Below the pieces are notes generated by a model that saw only the letters and a list, made by a program, of their open reading frames with translations, was not told the DNA's origin and made no database searches. Shown here piece by piece: positions 23,935 to 33,095 of a DNA stretch of 64,000 bases. The stretch is from DASRBN01 sp035294305. GTDB lineage: Bacteria; Chloroflexota; Ktedonobacteria; Ktedonobacterales; Ktedonobacteraceae. Numbering within the stretch: position 1 is the stretch's first letter; each line of letters opens with the position of its first letter. The translations under genes and the position numbers were made by a program. Location of the stretch: NCBI GenBank assembly GCA_035294305.1, contig DATGLD010000026.1:77430-141429 (forward strand), read 5' to 3'.

Positions 23935-24427
23935 GTCAGGTCCCGCTCCGGGTTATGGCCACGACACGCTTACGATTCTACCACTTCTGCCATAGCCCTT
24001 CAAATGCCTGGGCAACGAGGCGACGACAAAGTGTATTCTTTATTGGCGCTGTGTGACAAGATTTCACGCCTGATCCGCGCAAGAAATTGCGTCGATGTGG
24101 CGAGGAAACGAGTCACTATCTTGTTTTTGGCTCAAGAATTGGGTATGCTTTGAGCAGCAGCGTCAAACCGATGAGTTTGAAAACCATGCAGGGCACCTGG
24201 CGTGCGCTCTTGATCAATACACGTCCCCGGATGGCGCGCTGTTCCACCGCATCGACTTCTACCAGCAAGGGCTGAGGAAGCTGGGCAAAACCACCATTGA
24301 GCGATACAGCAGGGTGGATGTGACCGAAGCCTCGCATCTGATCGAGAACAGGACTTAGGGCTATTCACTTGACAAATAGAATACACGTTCTTATTCTTTA
24401 CTTAGAATAACTTCTGGAGGGAATATC
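23887..24427. other. Decayed region between NB-ARC remnant and dnaE
   Basis: Holds the element fragment and, at 24095-24358 on the plus strand, an open frame of 87 codons ending in RIDFYQQGLRKLGKTTIERY-SRVDVTEASHLIENRT. It has no clear start or family and may be the tail of a lost gene. The dnaE promoter is at the end. Confidence 0.4.
24369..24410 (+). promoter_or_regulatory. dnaE promoter with overlapping inverted repeat
   Basis: TTGACA at 24369-24374, 17-nt spacer, TATTCT at 24392-24397. The -10 box is part of an inverted repeat TTATTCT-N6-AGAATAA (24391-24410), a candidate operator. GGAGGG at 24416-24421 is the ribosome-binding site. Confidence 0.6.
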
Positions 24428-27400
24428 ATGGGGGCTGATTTCGCGCACCTGCACGTCCATACCGAATATTCATTGCTGGACGGTTTTAGCCGCACCAAAA
24501 AACTCGTGTCGCAGGCTAAAGCTTTGGGGATGAATCACCTGGCCATCACCGACCACGGCGTCATGTATGGCGCCATCGAATTTTACAAGGCCTGCAAAGC
24601 GGGCGGCATCAATCCTGTCATCGGCATCGAGGCGTATCTGACCGAAGATATGCACGACCACTCGAAACGCTACAGCGACGACTACCATCACCTGCTGCTG
24701 CTCGCCAAAAATAACACGGGCTATTATAACCTTTTGAAACTGACCACTATCGCCAATACCGAGGGCTTCCACCTGCGCCCGCGTATTGATAAGAAAGTCC
24801 TGGAAAAATATGCCGAGGGGTTGATCGTCACCTCTACCTGCCTCTCCGGCGAAATTCCCAAGTTGCTGCTAAAAGAGCACCAGGAAGAGGCCTATAAAAT
24901 GGCCCGCTGGTACCAGGATGTCTTCGGGCCGGAAAATTTTTATCTAGAAATTCAAGAGCATCACGGCATTTTTGAGGATAACCAGCCTTCGCCACAGGGA
25001 CGGCTCAACCAGATGCTCTATCAAATGCACAAAGACCTGCAGATCGAGATGGTGGTCACCAACGACCTGCACTACGTCGATGCGCACGATGCCGCCTCGC
25101 ATGACGTCCTGCTCTGCGTGCAGACAGGCAAGCAGTTGAATACGCCCAAACGCATGAAGTTCGATAGCCATGAATACTATCTGAAAAGTCCAGGCGAGAT
25201 GGCGCAACTTTTCCCCGACTTGCCCGGCGCCCTGCTGAACACCGTGCGCATCGCCGAACAGTGCAGCGTCGACCCCCTGGCCTACAAAGCGCAATTGCCC
25301 AACTATGATATTCCCCCTGGATATAGCTCGCAAAAAGAGTATTTGCGCGCCCTGTGTATGGAAGGCGTCAAAGAACGTTTTAGCGAACTGACCGAGCAAA
25401 TAGAGAAGCAGATCGACTACGAAATCGATTTAATTAACGAAAAAGGCTTCGTCCCCTATTTCTTGATCGAGTGGGACTTTGTGAACTACGCTCGCTCGCA
25501 TGGTATTCGCTGCTCGGCGCGTGGTTCTGCCGCCGGCAGCCTGATGGCCTACACATTGGGCATCACCAACGTTGATCCCCTGCGCTACCAGCTACCTTTT
25601 GAGCGCTTCTTCAATCCAGAACGCGCTGATATGCCCGATATCGACATGGACTTCCCCGATGACCGGCGTGAAGAAGTGATCGAGTATGTGGCACGCAAAT
25701 ATGGTGAGGACTGCGTGGCGCAGATGGTTACCTTCAACACCATGGCGGCCAAAGCATCGGTCAAAGACGTGGCGCGCGTGATGGGCGAGCAGGAAATGGG
25801 AGACCGCATCACACGACTCATCCCCACTGGCCCGAATGTCACGCTACAAAAATCGCTCGACAGCGTCAAAGAACTGGCGGATCTGTACAAGCAGAATCAG
25901 GTTGCGCAGGAGATCATCGACCAGGCCTTGAAGCTGGAAGGCGCGGTACGCACCACCGGCGTGCACGCTGCCGGTGTTATCGTCGCTAACGAGGCGCTGG
26001 AACACTTTGTGCCGCTGCAATTGCGCGATCCCAAAGACCCCAGCAAGGGGCGCATCACGCAGTACGAGCAGGCGCATCTTGAGGAACTCGGCCTGATCAA
26101 ATTCGACTTCCTGGGCCTCTCCAACCTGACCATCCTTGATAATACGCTTAAATACATCAAGCAATCGCGTGGCGAAGAGGTGATTCTGGAAAAGGTGCCG
26201 CTTGACCCGGTGGGCGACCCGGTGCAGGATGCCAGGCGTAAAAAGGCTTTCGACCTGCTGGCAAGCGGTGAGACAACCGGCATCTTCCAGCTTGAGGGCG
26301 CGAAGATGACCGAGTACATCAAACAACTCAAGCCGACATGCATTGAAGATATCATGGCCATGATCGCGCTCTACCGGCCCGGCCCCATGGATAGCATTCC
26401 CGATTTCATCGACGCCAAGCATGGGCGTAAGAAAATTACCTATCTCGATCCGCGCCTGGAGGAGTGGTTGAACGAATCTTATGGCGTCATCGTGTACCAG
26501 GACCAGGTATTGTTTATCACCGTCGGACTGGCGAACTTCTCCTGGGGCAAGGCCAACAAGTTTCGTAAGGCCCTCAGTAAAAAGAAGATGGACGAGGTCG
26601 AGGGCTACAAGAACGATTTCATCGAGGGCTGTGTGAAAAACAACGTGAAGCGAGAGGTGGCCGAACAGCTCTTCACGCTGATTATGCCATTTGGCGGCTA
26701 CGGTTTCAACAAGGCGCACGCGGCCAGCTACGCGGTGGTGGCCTTCTACACGGCTTATCTCAAAGCCAACTATACAGCCGAGTTCATGGCCGCGACCATG
26801 ACCACCGAGGCTTCGGATGCCAGGAAGATTGCCAACGCTATCGCCGAATGCAAGCGCATGGGCGTCGAGGTGCTGGGACCGGATGTCAACAAGAGCGACC
26901 GGGGCTTTACCGTTGAGGGGGGAGGCGTGCGCTTCGGCCTGCTTGCTATTAAGGGAATCGGCGAAGGCCCAATTGGTGAAATCGTGCGGGCGCGCACCGA
27001 GGGCGGCCCTTTCAAGTCGCTGGCGGACTTCTGCACGCGCGTCGATCCTAAATTCGTGGGCAAGGGAGCGCTCGAGACATTGATCAAGGCCGGGGCGCTG
27101 GACTCGCTGGCCGCCGGCAAGCGGCACCAGTTGCTCGACGCCGTGGAACGCGCCATGCAGTTCGGCAAAAACGAACGAGCCGCGAAAGAGCGCGGCATGA
27201 TCAGCCTGTTTGGAGAAATCGAAGAGGTTGAAAATGCCTTCGAGTTCGCCCTCAACCCGAATGCCGAGGAGATTCCGCGCAAGCAGTTGCTGCAATGGGA
27301 AAAAGACCTGGTTGGCGTCTATATCTCCAAACATCCCCTGGCCTACCTCACCGACCTGCTCAAGGAGCGCGTGACCCACACGACGGCGCAGATCACGGAG

Positions 27401-27943
27401 GAACTTGATAAGCAAAAGGTGGTGCTGGGCGGCACTATCCGCGAGGCGCGGCGCATCACGACCAAGAAGGGCGATACGATGTGCGTTGTGCAGTTAGAGG
27501 ATATGTATGGCTCCGTCAGCGTCACGGTCTTCCCCAGGGTCTACGAGGAGACGGCGGAACTCTGGAACGAGGATACGGTGGTGATCGTGCGCGGCGAGGT
27601 GCAGGTAAGGCGCGACGAGGCGGGTATTCTGTGCAACGCGGTCGAACAATTGCACGCGGCAGAAGAAGAGATGGACCGCAAGCGGTACCAGGTGTGGCTC
27701 AAACTACAACTCAGCGGCAAAGACGAACGCTCCATTTCCGATGATATTATCAAAGTGCAGGACATCTACCGCTATATTCGTGAGCGCCCGGGGCGCGACC
27801 ACTATGAAATTCTGGTCTCCAATGGCGAGTGGCACGCTCTCCTGACCCCCAGCGATAATACCATGTTTTACACGCCAGAACTGCATAGCAAACTGGAAGA
27901 GGTGCTTGGCCCCGGCATGGTGGAAGCAAAGGTGATGGTATAG
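24428..27943 (+). CDS. dnaE: DNA polymerase III alpha subunit
   Basis: Replicative polymerase catalytic subunit, 1171 residues, normal DnaE length. Domains in order: PHP domain (HLHVHTEYSLLDGFSR at residue 8, metal-binding histidines), palm/fingers with the catalytic aspartates in RADMPDIDMDFPDDRR near residue 400, FNTMAAKASVKDVARVMG, the KLKP-like ALYRPGPMDSIPDFI region, helix-hairpin-helix region around residues 830-880, and a C-terminal OB fold (VVLGGTIREARRITTKKGDT). The ATG follows GGAGGG. It is a lone gene with its own promoter, not adjacent to other replisome genes. Confidence 0.97.
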   Translation: MGADFAHLHVHTEYSLLDGFSRTKKLVSQAKALGMNHLAITDHGVMYGAIEFYKACKAGGINPVIGIEAYLTEDMHDHSKRYSDDYHHLLLLAKNNTGYYNLLKLTTIANTEGFHLRPRIDKKVLEKYAEGLIVTSTCLSGEIPKLLLKEHQEEAYKMARWYQDVFGPENFYLEIQEHHGIFEDNQPSPQGRLNQMLYQMHKDLQIEMVVTNDLHYVDAHDAASHDVLLCVQTGKQLNTPKRMKFDSHEYYLKSPGEMAQLFPDLPGALLNTVRIAEQCSVDPLAYKAQLPNYDIPPGYSSQKEYLRALCMEGVKERFSELTEQIEKQIDYEIDLINEKGFVPYFLIEWDFVNYARSHGIRCSARGSAAGSLMAYTLGITNVDPLRYQLPFERFFNPERADMPDIDMDFPDDRREEVIEYVARKYGEDCVAQMVTFNTMAAKASVKDVARVMGEQEMGDRITRLIPTGPNVTLQKSLDSVKELADLYKQNQVAQEIIDQALKLEGAVRTTGVHAAGVIVANEALEHFVPLQLRDPKDPSKGRITQYEQAHLEELGLIKFDFLGLSNLTILDNTLKYIKQSRGEEVILEKVPLDPVGDPVQDARRKKAFDLLASGETTGIFQLEGAKMTEYIKQLKPTCIEDIMAMIALYRPGPMDSIPDFIDAKHGRKKITYLDPRLEEWLNESYGVIVYQDQVLFITVGLANFSWGKANKFRKALSKKKMDEVEGYKNDFIEGCVKNNVKREVAEQLFTLIMPFGGYGFNKAHAASYAVVAFYTAYLKANYTAEFMAATMTTEASDARKIANAIAECKRMGVEVLGPDVNKSDRGFTVEGGGVRFGLLAIKGIGEGPIGEIVRARTEGGPFKSLADFCTRVDPKFVGKGALETLIKAGALDSLAAGKRHQLLDAVERAMQFGKNERAAKERGMISLFGEIEEVENAFEFALNPNAEEIPRKQLLQWEKDLVGVYISKHPLAYLTDLLKERVTHTTAQITEELDKQKVVLGGTIREARRITTKKGDTMCVVQLEDMYGSVSVTVFPRVYEETAELWNEDTVVIVRGEVQVRRDEAGILCNAVEQLHAAEEEMDRKRYQVWLKLQLSGKDERSISDDIIKVQDIYRYIRERPGRDHYEILVSNGEWHALLTPSDNTMFYTPELHSKLEEVLGPGMVEAKVMV

Positions 27944-27999
27944 GATGGAAGACGACCGGCGAGTGACATGAACAAGATATGATAGAGTAAGCAGTATGA

Positions 28000-28033
28000 A
28001 ATGCAGGATATCCTATGATAGATCTCCTGCATT
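28000..28033 (+). terminator. Possible hairpin after dnaE
   Basis: 9-bp arms AATGCAGGA (28000-28008) and TCCTGCATT (28025-28033), loop 16 nt, no U-run. Weak candidate for the dnaE transcript end. Confidence 0.35.
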
Positions 28034-28089
28034 CCATAAGGCCATAAGCAATCCTGCTGGCTAATAAGCCGGTAGCATTTCCGTTTAGT

Positions 28090-28932
28090 TTATAAGATCT
28101 GGTCAGGATCAATGCCCAGCGAACGCAGCCGCTCTGCATAGATCTGAGCTTTGCGTGCCTCTGCTTCGGCTTTCTGACGTTCTGTCTCAGCCCGCTGATG
28201 CTCGGCCTCAGCTCTTTTAGCCTCTCGCTCAGCCCGAAGCTGCTCCATTCTTCTGGCCTCCGCTTCTCTCTCAGCCCGAAGTTGCTCCGTTCTTCTGGCC
28301 TCCGCTTCCGCATCAGCACGACGCGCCTCGGCCTGCTCCCTAGTCAGGCGCACATCTCCCCGGCTATCATACAGACGCAGGTACTGCTCATCAGCAACCA
28401 GCGAGCTATCCAGGCGTGGACTCCAGAGTTGTCCATGAGCATCCAGCGATAGCGGATGCATTAGCCCGGTCGCTGCATCACGCTGCCAGCCGAACAAACG
28501 CTGCCCCTTGCGTCGACTTAGTGATAGCATCGGGTCGTTGGGATCATAAGCGTAGTATTCCTCTACACCCATGCGCGCATATTTCCAGACCTTCTCCTCC
28601 AGGTCGTTAGCCCAGGTTTCTTCCGAGCCAATCTCAAAGACCACCTGGGGCGCAGGGCCATACACGCCGATGCGCCAGCTTTTCACCCGCCGGAACGCGG
28701 CTCCCTGGATCACGGCGATATCAGGGGCAATCGGTCGCTCATTCTTGTTGGGGGTCTGATAGAAGTTCAGATTCTCATAGATGGCGCAGAGTTGCCCGTG
28801 AAAGAGCCAGGTGAGAACGGCCATCAGGTAGTTCACCAGCAGAGCATGGTCCGCGGTTTCCCCCATCACGTCCTCCTCGGTGGGGTGGGAATCGTAGTAG
28901 TACTCTACCTCGTCTTCAATCTGCCTGGCCAT
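28090..28932 (-). CDS. Uma2-family (DUF820) endonuclease-like protein with coiled-coil tail
   Basis: 280 residues. The N-terminal 190 form a Uma2 fold, a PD-(D/E)XK-type nuclease relative: GETADHALLVNYLMAVLTWL, APDIAVIQG and PQVVFEIGSEETW give the D...E-x-x pattern of the family, and KYARMGVEEYYAYDPND is typical. The last 90 residues are an Ala/Glu/Arg coiled coil with a 14-residue repeat (EQLRAEREAEARRM), encoded by a 42-bp tandem repeat near 28231 and 28273. ATG 28932 has AAAGGAAA at correct spacing. The family is widespread in cyanobacteria and Chloroflexota, function unproven. Confidence 0.85.
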   Translation of the reverse strand: MARQIEDEVEYYYDSHPTEEDVMGETADHALLVNYLMAVLTWLFHGQLCAIYENLNFYQTPNKNERPIAPDIAVIQGAAFRRVKSWRIGVYGPAPQVVFEIGSEETWANDLEEKVWKYARMGVEEYYAYDPNDPMLSLSRRKGQRLFGWQRDAATGLMHPLSLDAHGQLWSPRLDSSLVADEQYLRLYDSRGDVRLTREQAEARRADAEAEARRTEQLRAEREAEARRMEQLRAEREAKRAEAEHQRAETERQKAEAEARKAQIYAERLRSLGIDPDQIL

Positions 28933-29185
28933 GAACATTTCCTTTCTTACATGCAGACCGCCTACCAAGGTCTCTTCGTCCCCCAACCTGTTGTTCTGTA
29001 GTGGCTTCCCTGGCCTGTTGACCGGAGAAAGCTGATTTAATGATACCATAGACTTACAGCAGCTACAAGTCGAGCTTTCATATGATTACCTCTGAATATG
29101 GATTACCCTTCCCAAACATAGAAATGTGCGGTATGCTTTTTGAGAACCATATTATCAGTATGCTTGTGAGAGGGCTTAGTACAAC

Positions 29186-30991
29186 GTGAGTTCAGAGCAG
29201 AGAGAACCAGCACAGGACAACCAGCGGCAGCGTCCCACCTCGGAATTATGGGGAGCCTGGGAGCAGCCGGACGATACTCAGCCGCAGCAGCCTGCGCTCC
29301 GGCCACAATTCCAGAGACCGCCAGTGCCGGGTGGCTCTCAATTTAATCCTGCCGACCCACAGTTCACGCATCGCGAGCATGTAACGGGCGCGTTGCCTTC
29401 GCATCCGTCAGAAGCCCCATTGTTCCGGCCTACAAATGCCCCTTTTCCAGGATACCAGAACTCAGTACAGGGGCAGGCGAATTTAGCGCCAGGAGCTGGC
29501 TATCCACCGCCACAGGGACAACGGCCGGGTTATCCGCCTGTGCCGGGTCCATCTCCTATGCCACCACCGTCACAGGGACAGGGGCAGGGCTATCCGCCGC
29601 AGAGAGCAGGTTATCCCGCATATCCGGGGAATCCGCAGTATCCATTCTATCAAGGTTATGGTCCCTATGCGCCACCGTCGGGCTATAACGGCTATGTGCC
29701 TTATCCACCATATCCACCGGCCGGCTACTATCCATATGCGCCCTATGCATGGCAGCAACCGGAGCCGAAACGCGACTCCTATCTCCTGGGTGTTGGTATT
29801 GCAGCCCTGGTCGGTTCAAGCCTGTTATTGCTGGCGGGGCTTGGCTGCCTGGGATTGCTGGCGCTGTTCAGCATCGCGCCGAAGCAGAATTTGAGCGCGA
29901 GCAGCATTTTCGCCAGTGTCGTGCTGTTCATCGCCTTTGCCATCACGGGTGTAGTCGGCGGCATCGCCGGGCTATATCATAGTATTCGCCAGGTATTTCT
30001 CAGAAAACCTTCGCGGGATTTTTCTCTGCCCCGCTTCTGGATTTTTGTGATCCTGTATTTGATCGTGGTCGGTATCGGTTTCCTGCTGCATACGCAGAAA
30101 CAGGATGTCACCTATCCCGCGCTGACCGTCGTGCTGATCCTGCTCGCGGGACTCTTTCCCGCGCTGGCAGTGGTGGCGCTTGGCGTAAGGCGGCTGCATT
30201 TTCCTGGAAGCGCTGCGTGGCCGACGACCTGGCGTCGTTTCACTCTGGCATTGCTCTGCGGCGCTACTCTGAGCATTATCATTGCGGGTGCATTGGAGTT
30301 AGTGGCCGGCGTGCTGCTGGTGCATGGCCAGACAGCAAATCCTTTAATTTGCGCCGACCAGCCCAACGCGCCTGGCTGCCAGAATCCAGGCGTCTATACG
30401 CTGCTCTTGATCATGATAGCAGTCATCGCGCCCATCGTCGAAGAGACGGTCAAGCCCATAGGAGCGCTGGTGTTGATGGGCCGCATTCGCAGCGCCGCTG
30501 AGGCTTTCACGCTGGGCCTTGCCTGCGGCATTGGCTTTAACCTGATCGAGACAACGGGCTATATCAGTTCCGGCTACAATGACTGGCTCAGTGTAGCGCT
30601 GATTCGTACCGGTTCGGGATTGCTGCATGGCTTTGGCGCCGCCATGGTCACCCTTGGCTGGTATTACCTGATCCACGGCAAAAACCGCCGTTTCTTGCTG
30701 GCTTTCCTCTGCTGGCTCTATGCTGTCCTGCAACATGCCCTGTGGAACGGCTCATGGGGCCTGGTACTCATCCCAGGACCAATCGGCGATTACTTCAACA
30801 ACGCAAACGTGACGGTCGGCCCATACCCAATACCCGCTTACGAGATCATCAATATCGTGGAGGCGCTCTTCATGCTGGCCTTCTTCATCTATATGACGGG
30901 ACGGTTGAGAACAAGAACGCCCGCATTGCCTTCACCTGGCGAGGATCAGGCGGCGTCAGAAAGCGGTCAAAAGGAGACGGTACGAGCGTAA
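29186..30991 (+). CDS. PrsW-family intramembrane protease with proline-rich N-terminus
   Basis: 601 residues. Residues 1-195 are disordered, rich in Pro, Tyr, Gly and Gln (GYPPVPGPSPMPPPSQGQG, YNGYVPYPPYPPAGYYPYAP). About nine transmembrane helices follow. The protease signature VIAPIVEETVKPIGALVLMG near residue 417 has the paired glutamates of PrsW metalloproteases, with CGIGFNLIETTGY and LLHGFGAAMVTLGWYYLIHG supplying further conserved glutamate and histidine. Relatives cleave anti-sigma factors or membrane proteins; no such target is adjacent. The GTG start lacks a strong ribosome-binding site, so it may be slightly off. Confidence 0.85.
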   Translation: MSSEQREPAQDNQRQRPTSELWGAWEQPDDTQPQQPALRPQFQRPPVPGGSQFNPADPQFTHREHVTGALPSHPSEAPLFRPTNAPFPGYQNSVQGQANLAPGAGYPPPQGQRPGYPPVPGPSPMPPPSQGQGQGYPPQRAGYPAYPGNPQYPFYQGYGPYAPPSGYNGYVPYPPYPPAGYYPYAPYAWQQPEPKRDSYLLGVGIAALVGSSLLLLAGLGCLGLLALFSIAPKQNLSASSIFASVVLFIAFAITGVVGGIAGLYHSIRQVFLRKPSRDFSLPRFWIFVILYLIVVGIGFLLHTQKQDVTYPALTVVLILLAGLFPALAVVALGVRRLHFPGSAAWPTTWRRFTLALLCGATLSIIIAGALELVAGVLLVHGQTANPLICADQPNAPGCQNPGVYTLLLIMIAVIAPIVEETVKPIGALVLMGRIRSAAEAFTLGLACGIGFNLIETTGYISSGYNDWLSVALIRTGSGLLHGFGAAMVTLGWYYLIHGKNRRFLLAFLCWLYAVLQHALWNGSWGLVLIPGPIGDYFNNANVTVGPYPIPAYEIINIVEALFMLAFFIYMTGRLRTRTPALPSPGEDQAASESGQKETVRA

Positions 30992-31011
30992 CCTTTACTT
31001 ACTCTCTCTAG

Positions 31012-31035
31012 AGGGCGACTACCAGGGTACGCCCT
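31012..31035. repeat. AGGGCGACTAC/GGGTACGCCCT palindrome
   Basis: Copy of the AGGGCGACCAC family 20 bp after the PrsW-like gene, able to form a hairpin AGGGCG/CGCCCT at the mRNA 3' end. Confidence 0.6.
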
Positions 31036-31153
31036 GGAACCGCTCGCTCCTCATCGCGCTGGAATTCAGCAACTTGAAACCCTGACTGCTCGTATAACAT
31101 GTAGTGGGTAGTTGTTGTGCGCTTTGCAGAACAGCAGAAAAAGGAGGGTTCCG

Positions 31154-32047
31154 TTGAAAACATATAAAATCTCTTCGATTCTTATCGGCTTGGCGCTGGC
31201 GGTCACACTGCTCGTAATGAGCGCGTGCAGCGCGCCTGGCGCTACCGGCAGCAGTTCGCTCACTGTGATGCAGGTGTTGCAGAACAGCGCGAAGGCCATG
31301 CAGAATCTCAAGCCCGTCCACTTTGATACAACGACAAAGGCCTCTTTTCAAGGCTCATCATCGGCATCCGCATCGTCTCCGGGCGCTATCACTGTCAACT
31401 TGAAGGCGACCGGCGACCAGCAGGCTCCGGATGAGCAGGCGCAAATTTCGTTGAACAATATGATGAACATAGCTGAGGTCGTGACAGCCGACAAGGTCTA
31501 TGTCCAGAATACACAGGGAAAGTGGTATGTGCTGAATAAGAGCGATTTGAAAGGTCAGTCGGGCGACCTGTTGAACGGCAGTAATCTGTTCAATATGAAC
31601 ACCTTGATGTCGATTCTAGAGCAGGTCAAGCTGACCGACCACGGCGATCAGACGCTAAACGGGCAAAGCCTGCGCCATATCACCGCAACACTCGACAAGA
31701 ACTCGCTGCAACAGATTCTGACCACGAATAGCCAGATCAGCAGTGCCATTGGCAAACAGAACATCGATACAATTCTCAAGTCCACCAAATCGTTCAATTC
31801 GACCCTCGACCTCTGGATCGATGAAACCAGCTTCTACGTCCACCGCGCCGAACTAAAAGTCAACGCGAACGCGGATCTAAGTTCCCTGGCTACTCCCGAT
31901 ACCCAGAACGGCGTGAAACTGCCGTCAAACGCGACAATTACCCTCGATTCAATTGTTGACCTGAGCAATTTCAACAAGCCCGTGACGATCACACCACCAA
32001 CAAATGCCACGCCGACGAATAATCCCGGCGTGATTTTTGGCATGTGA
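31154..32047 (+). CDS. LppX/LprAFG-type lipoprotein
   Basis: 297 residues. The start is TTG at 31154, 5 nt after GGAGGG; an upstream GTG-type frame to 31112 is not supported. Signal peptide ISSILIGLALAVTLLVMSAC with lipobox M-S-A-C, then a Ser/Gly linker. The mature part follows the LppX_LprAFG pattern: LQNSAKAMQNLKPVHFDTTT, VVTADKVYVQNTQGKWYVLN and LDLWIDETSFYVHRAELKVN, a half-barrel that carries lipids or glycolipids in actinobacteria. It ends in a Thr/Pro/Asn-rich tail. Probably a surface lipid or glycan carrier; the ligand is unknown. Confidence 0.8.
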   Translation: MKTYKISSILIGLALAVTLLVMSACSAPGATGSSSLTVMQVLQNSAKAMQNLKPVHFDTTTKASFQGSSSASASSPGAITVNLKATGDQQAPDEQAQISLNNMMNIAEVVTADKVYVQNTQGKWYVLNKSDLKGQSGDLLNGSNLFNMNTLMSILEQVKLTDHGDQTLNGQSLRHITATLDKNSLQQILTTNSQISSAIGKQNIDTILKSTKSFNSTLDLWIDETSFYVHRAELKVNANADLSSLATPDTQNGVKLPSNATITLDSIVDLSNFNKPVTITPPTNATPTNNPGVIFGM

Positions 32048-32117
32048 TGAACCTGGTATGCCAGAGGCAACATATGTTGCCTCTGCTATATATTTTTTGA
32101 ACATGGACGGATGATAC

Positions 32118-33008
32118 GTGGACAACAACGATTTCTTTCGCGATAGAGATCTCCTTCGTGCCAATCCTGCTCTAACAACGCTCCACTCGCAACGTTTCTG
32201 GTTCCTCTTTTTTACCGCATCTCTGGTGGCACTGTTAGGGTTGCGCTTTGTTGTATATGCACTGTTCAGTGACAGCGGCTCCTCTTCAAGCAACTCCATA
32301 ATTTATGCCTATCTCTGTATGTTGATCCTTTATGTTTTTCTCGTTATCCTGAGCTTCTTGCAAGAACGATACTGGCGACGTATCGAGAAACTTCGCTTTG
32401 CAGCTGTGAAAGGTGATCGCAGCTTGCTGGCTGATGAGCAGCCTATACCTGATACCCTTGCCCTATCATTGCCCGCGACGATCAGGTTACGCCCCAGTAA
32501 ATGGCTCATCCTGCAGATGTTAGGCTGGACTGTCGTAGTAGTGCTGATAATTATAGGAGCGTTTCACCTCTTCTGCAGTAATTTCGCGACGTTTACCCCG
32601 GCTAACTTCCAGGCTTTCGCAGCGTTCGTCGCGTTGATTGTAGCGCTCCTATGGGGCCTCTTCGTCCTGTTCATCCTCGTTTACAAACGACTGGAGATCA
32701 AAATAATGGCGCAAGGTCTGAGTGTCAATCACTTTGGGAGTCACCATACAATTAAATGGGATGAGGTAAGGCTTTTTGCCAGGTACTCGACATTTAGTGA
32801 TCCCAGAAGGAAACGCATCATTACCTACGAACTGTCCAGTACAACAAATATCGTCTACTTATCATGGATACAAAGCAAATCATTTCCGGCAACTATAGAA
32901 CCGGCAATCCGTCTTGAGGAATATCACAGGCGGATGCGGGCTTTGCTCTCGCTTATTGCGGCAAAGACCGGGCGGCCGCTGTATGATCTGGGTGGCAATC
33001 GTGGTTGA
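32118..33008 (+). CDS. Membrane protein with PH-like C-terminal domain, unknown function
   Basis: 296 residues, no family named with confidence. Four hydrophobic segments are seen: FWFLFFTASLVALLGLRFVV, YAYLCMLILYVFLVILSFLQ, MLGWTVVVVLIIIGAFHLF and FAAFVALIVALLWGLFVLFI. The last 100 residues (LEIKIMAQGLSVNHFGSHHT-IKWDEVRLFARYSTF) look like a bacterial PH-like domain, as in YcxB/YdbS-like proteins. GTG start with a weak site; it lies 70 bp after the lipoprotein gene on the same strand. Confidence 0.65.
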   Translation: MDNNDFFRDRDLLRANPALTTLHSQRFWFLFFTASLVALLGLRFVVYALFSDSGSSSSNSIIYAYLCMLILYVFLVILSFLQERYWRRIEKLRFAAVKGDRSLLADEQPIPDTLALSLPATIRLRPSKWLILQMLGWTVVVVLIIIGAFHLFCSNFATFTPANFQAFAAFVALIVALLWGLFVLFILVYKRLEIKIMAQGLSVNHFGSHHTIKWDEVRLFARYSTFSDPRRKRIITYELSSTTNIVYLSWIQSKSFPATIEPAIRLEEYHRRMRALLSLIAAKTGRPLYDLGGNRG

Positions 33009-33095
33009 TCGTTTAACCCGTTGAGAGAACCACTTAATCTCAACCGAATCGTAACTTTTTCTCTATTCAAGTTCCCAAGCGGTCAGGAGAAAACG

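Noticed and set aside
25844..27415. 523-codon open frame on the minus strand inside dnaE
   Set aside because: Shadow of the dnaE codon pattern; no ribosome-binding site, no domain, and dnaE is unmistakable on the plus strand.
33021..33095. Upstream extension of the NADAR gene frame
   Set aside because: AGGAGA is placed for ATG 33096, and the protein aligns with its family from there.
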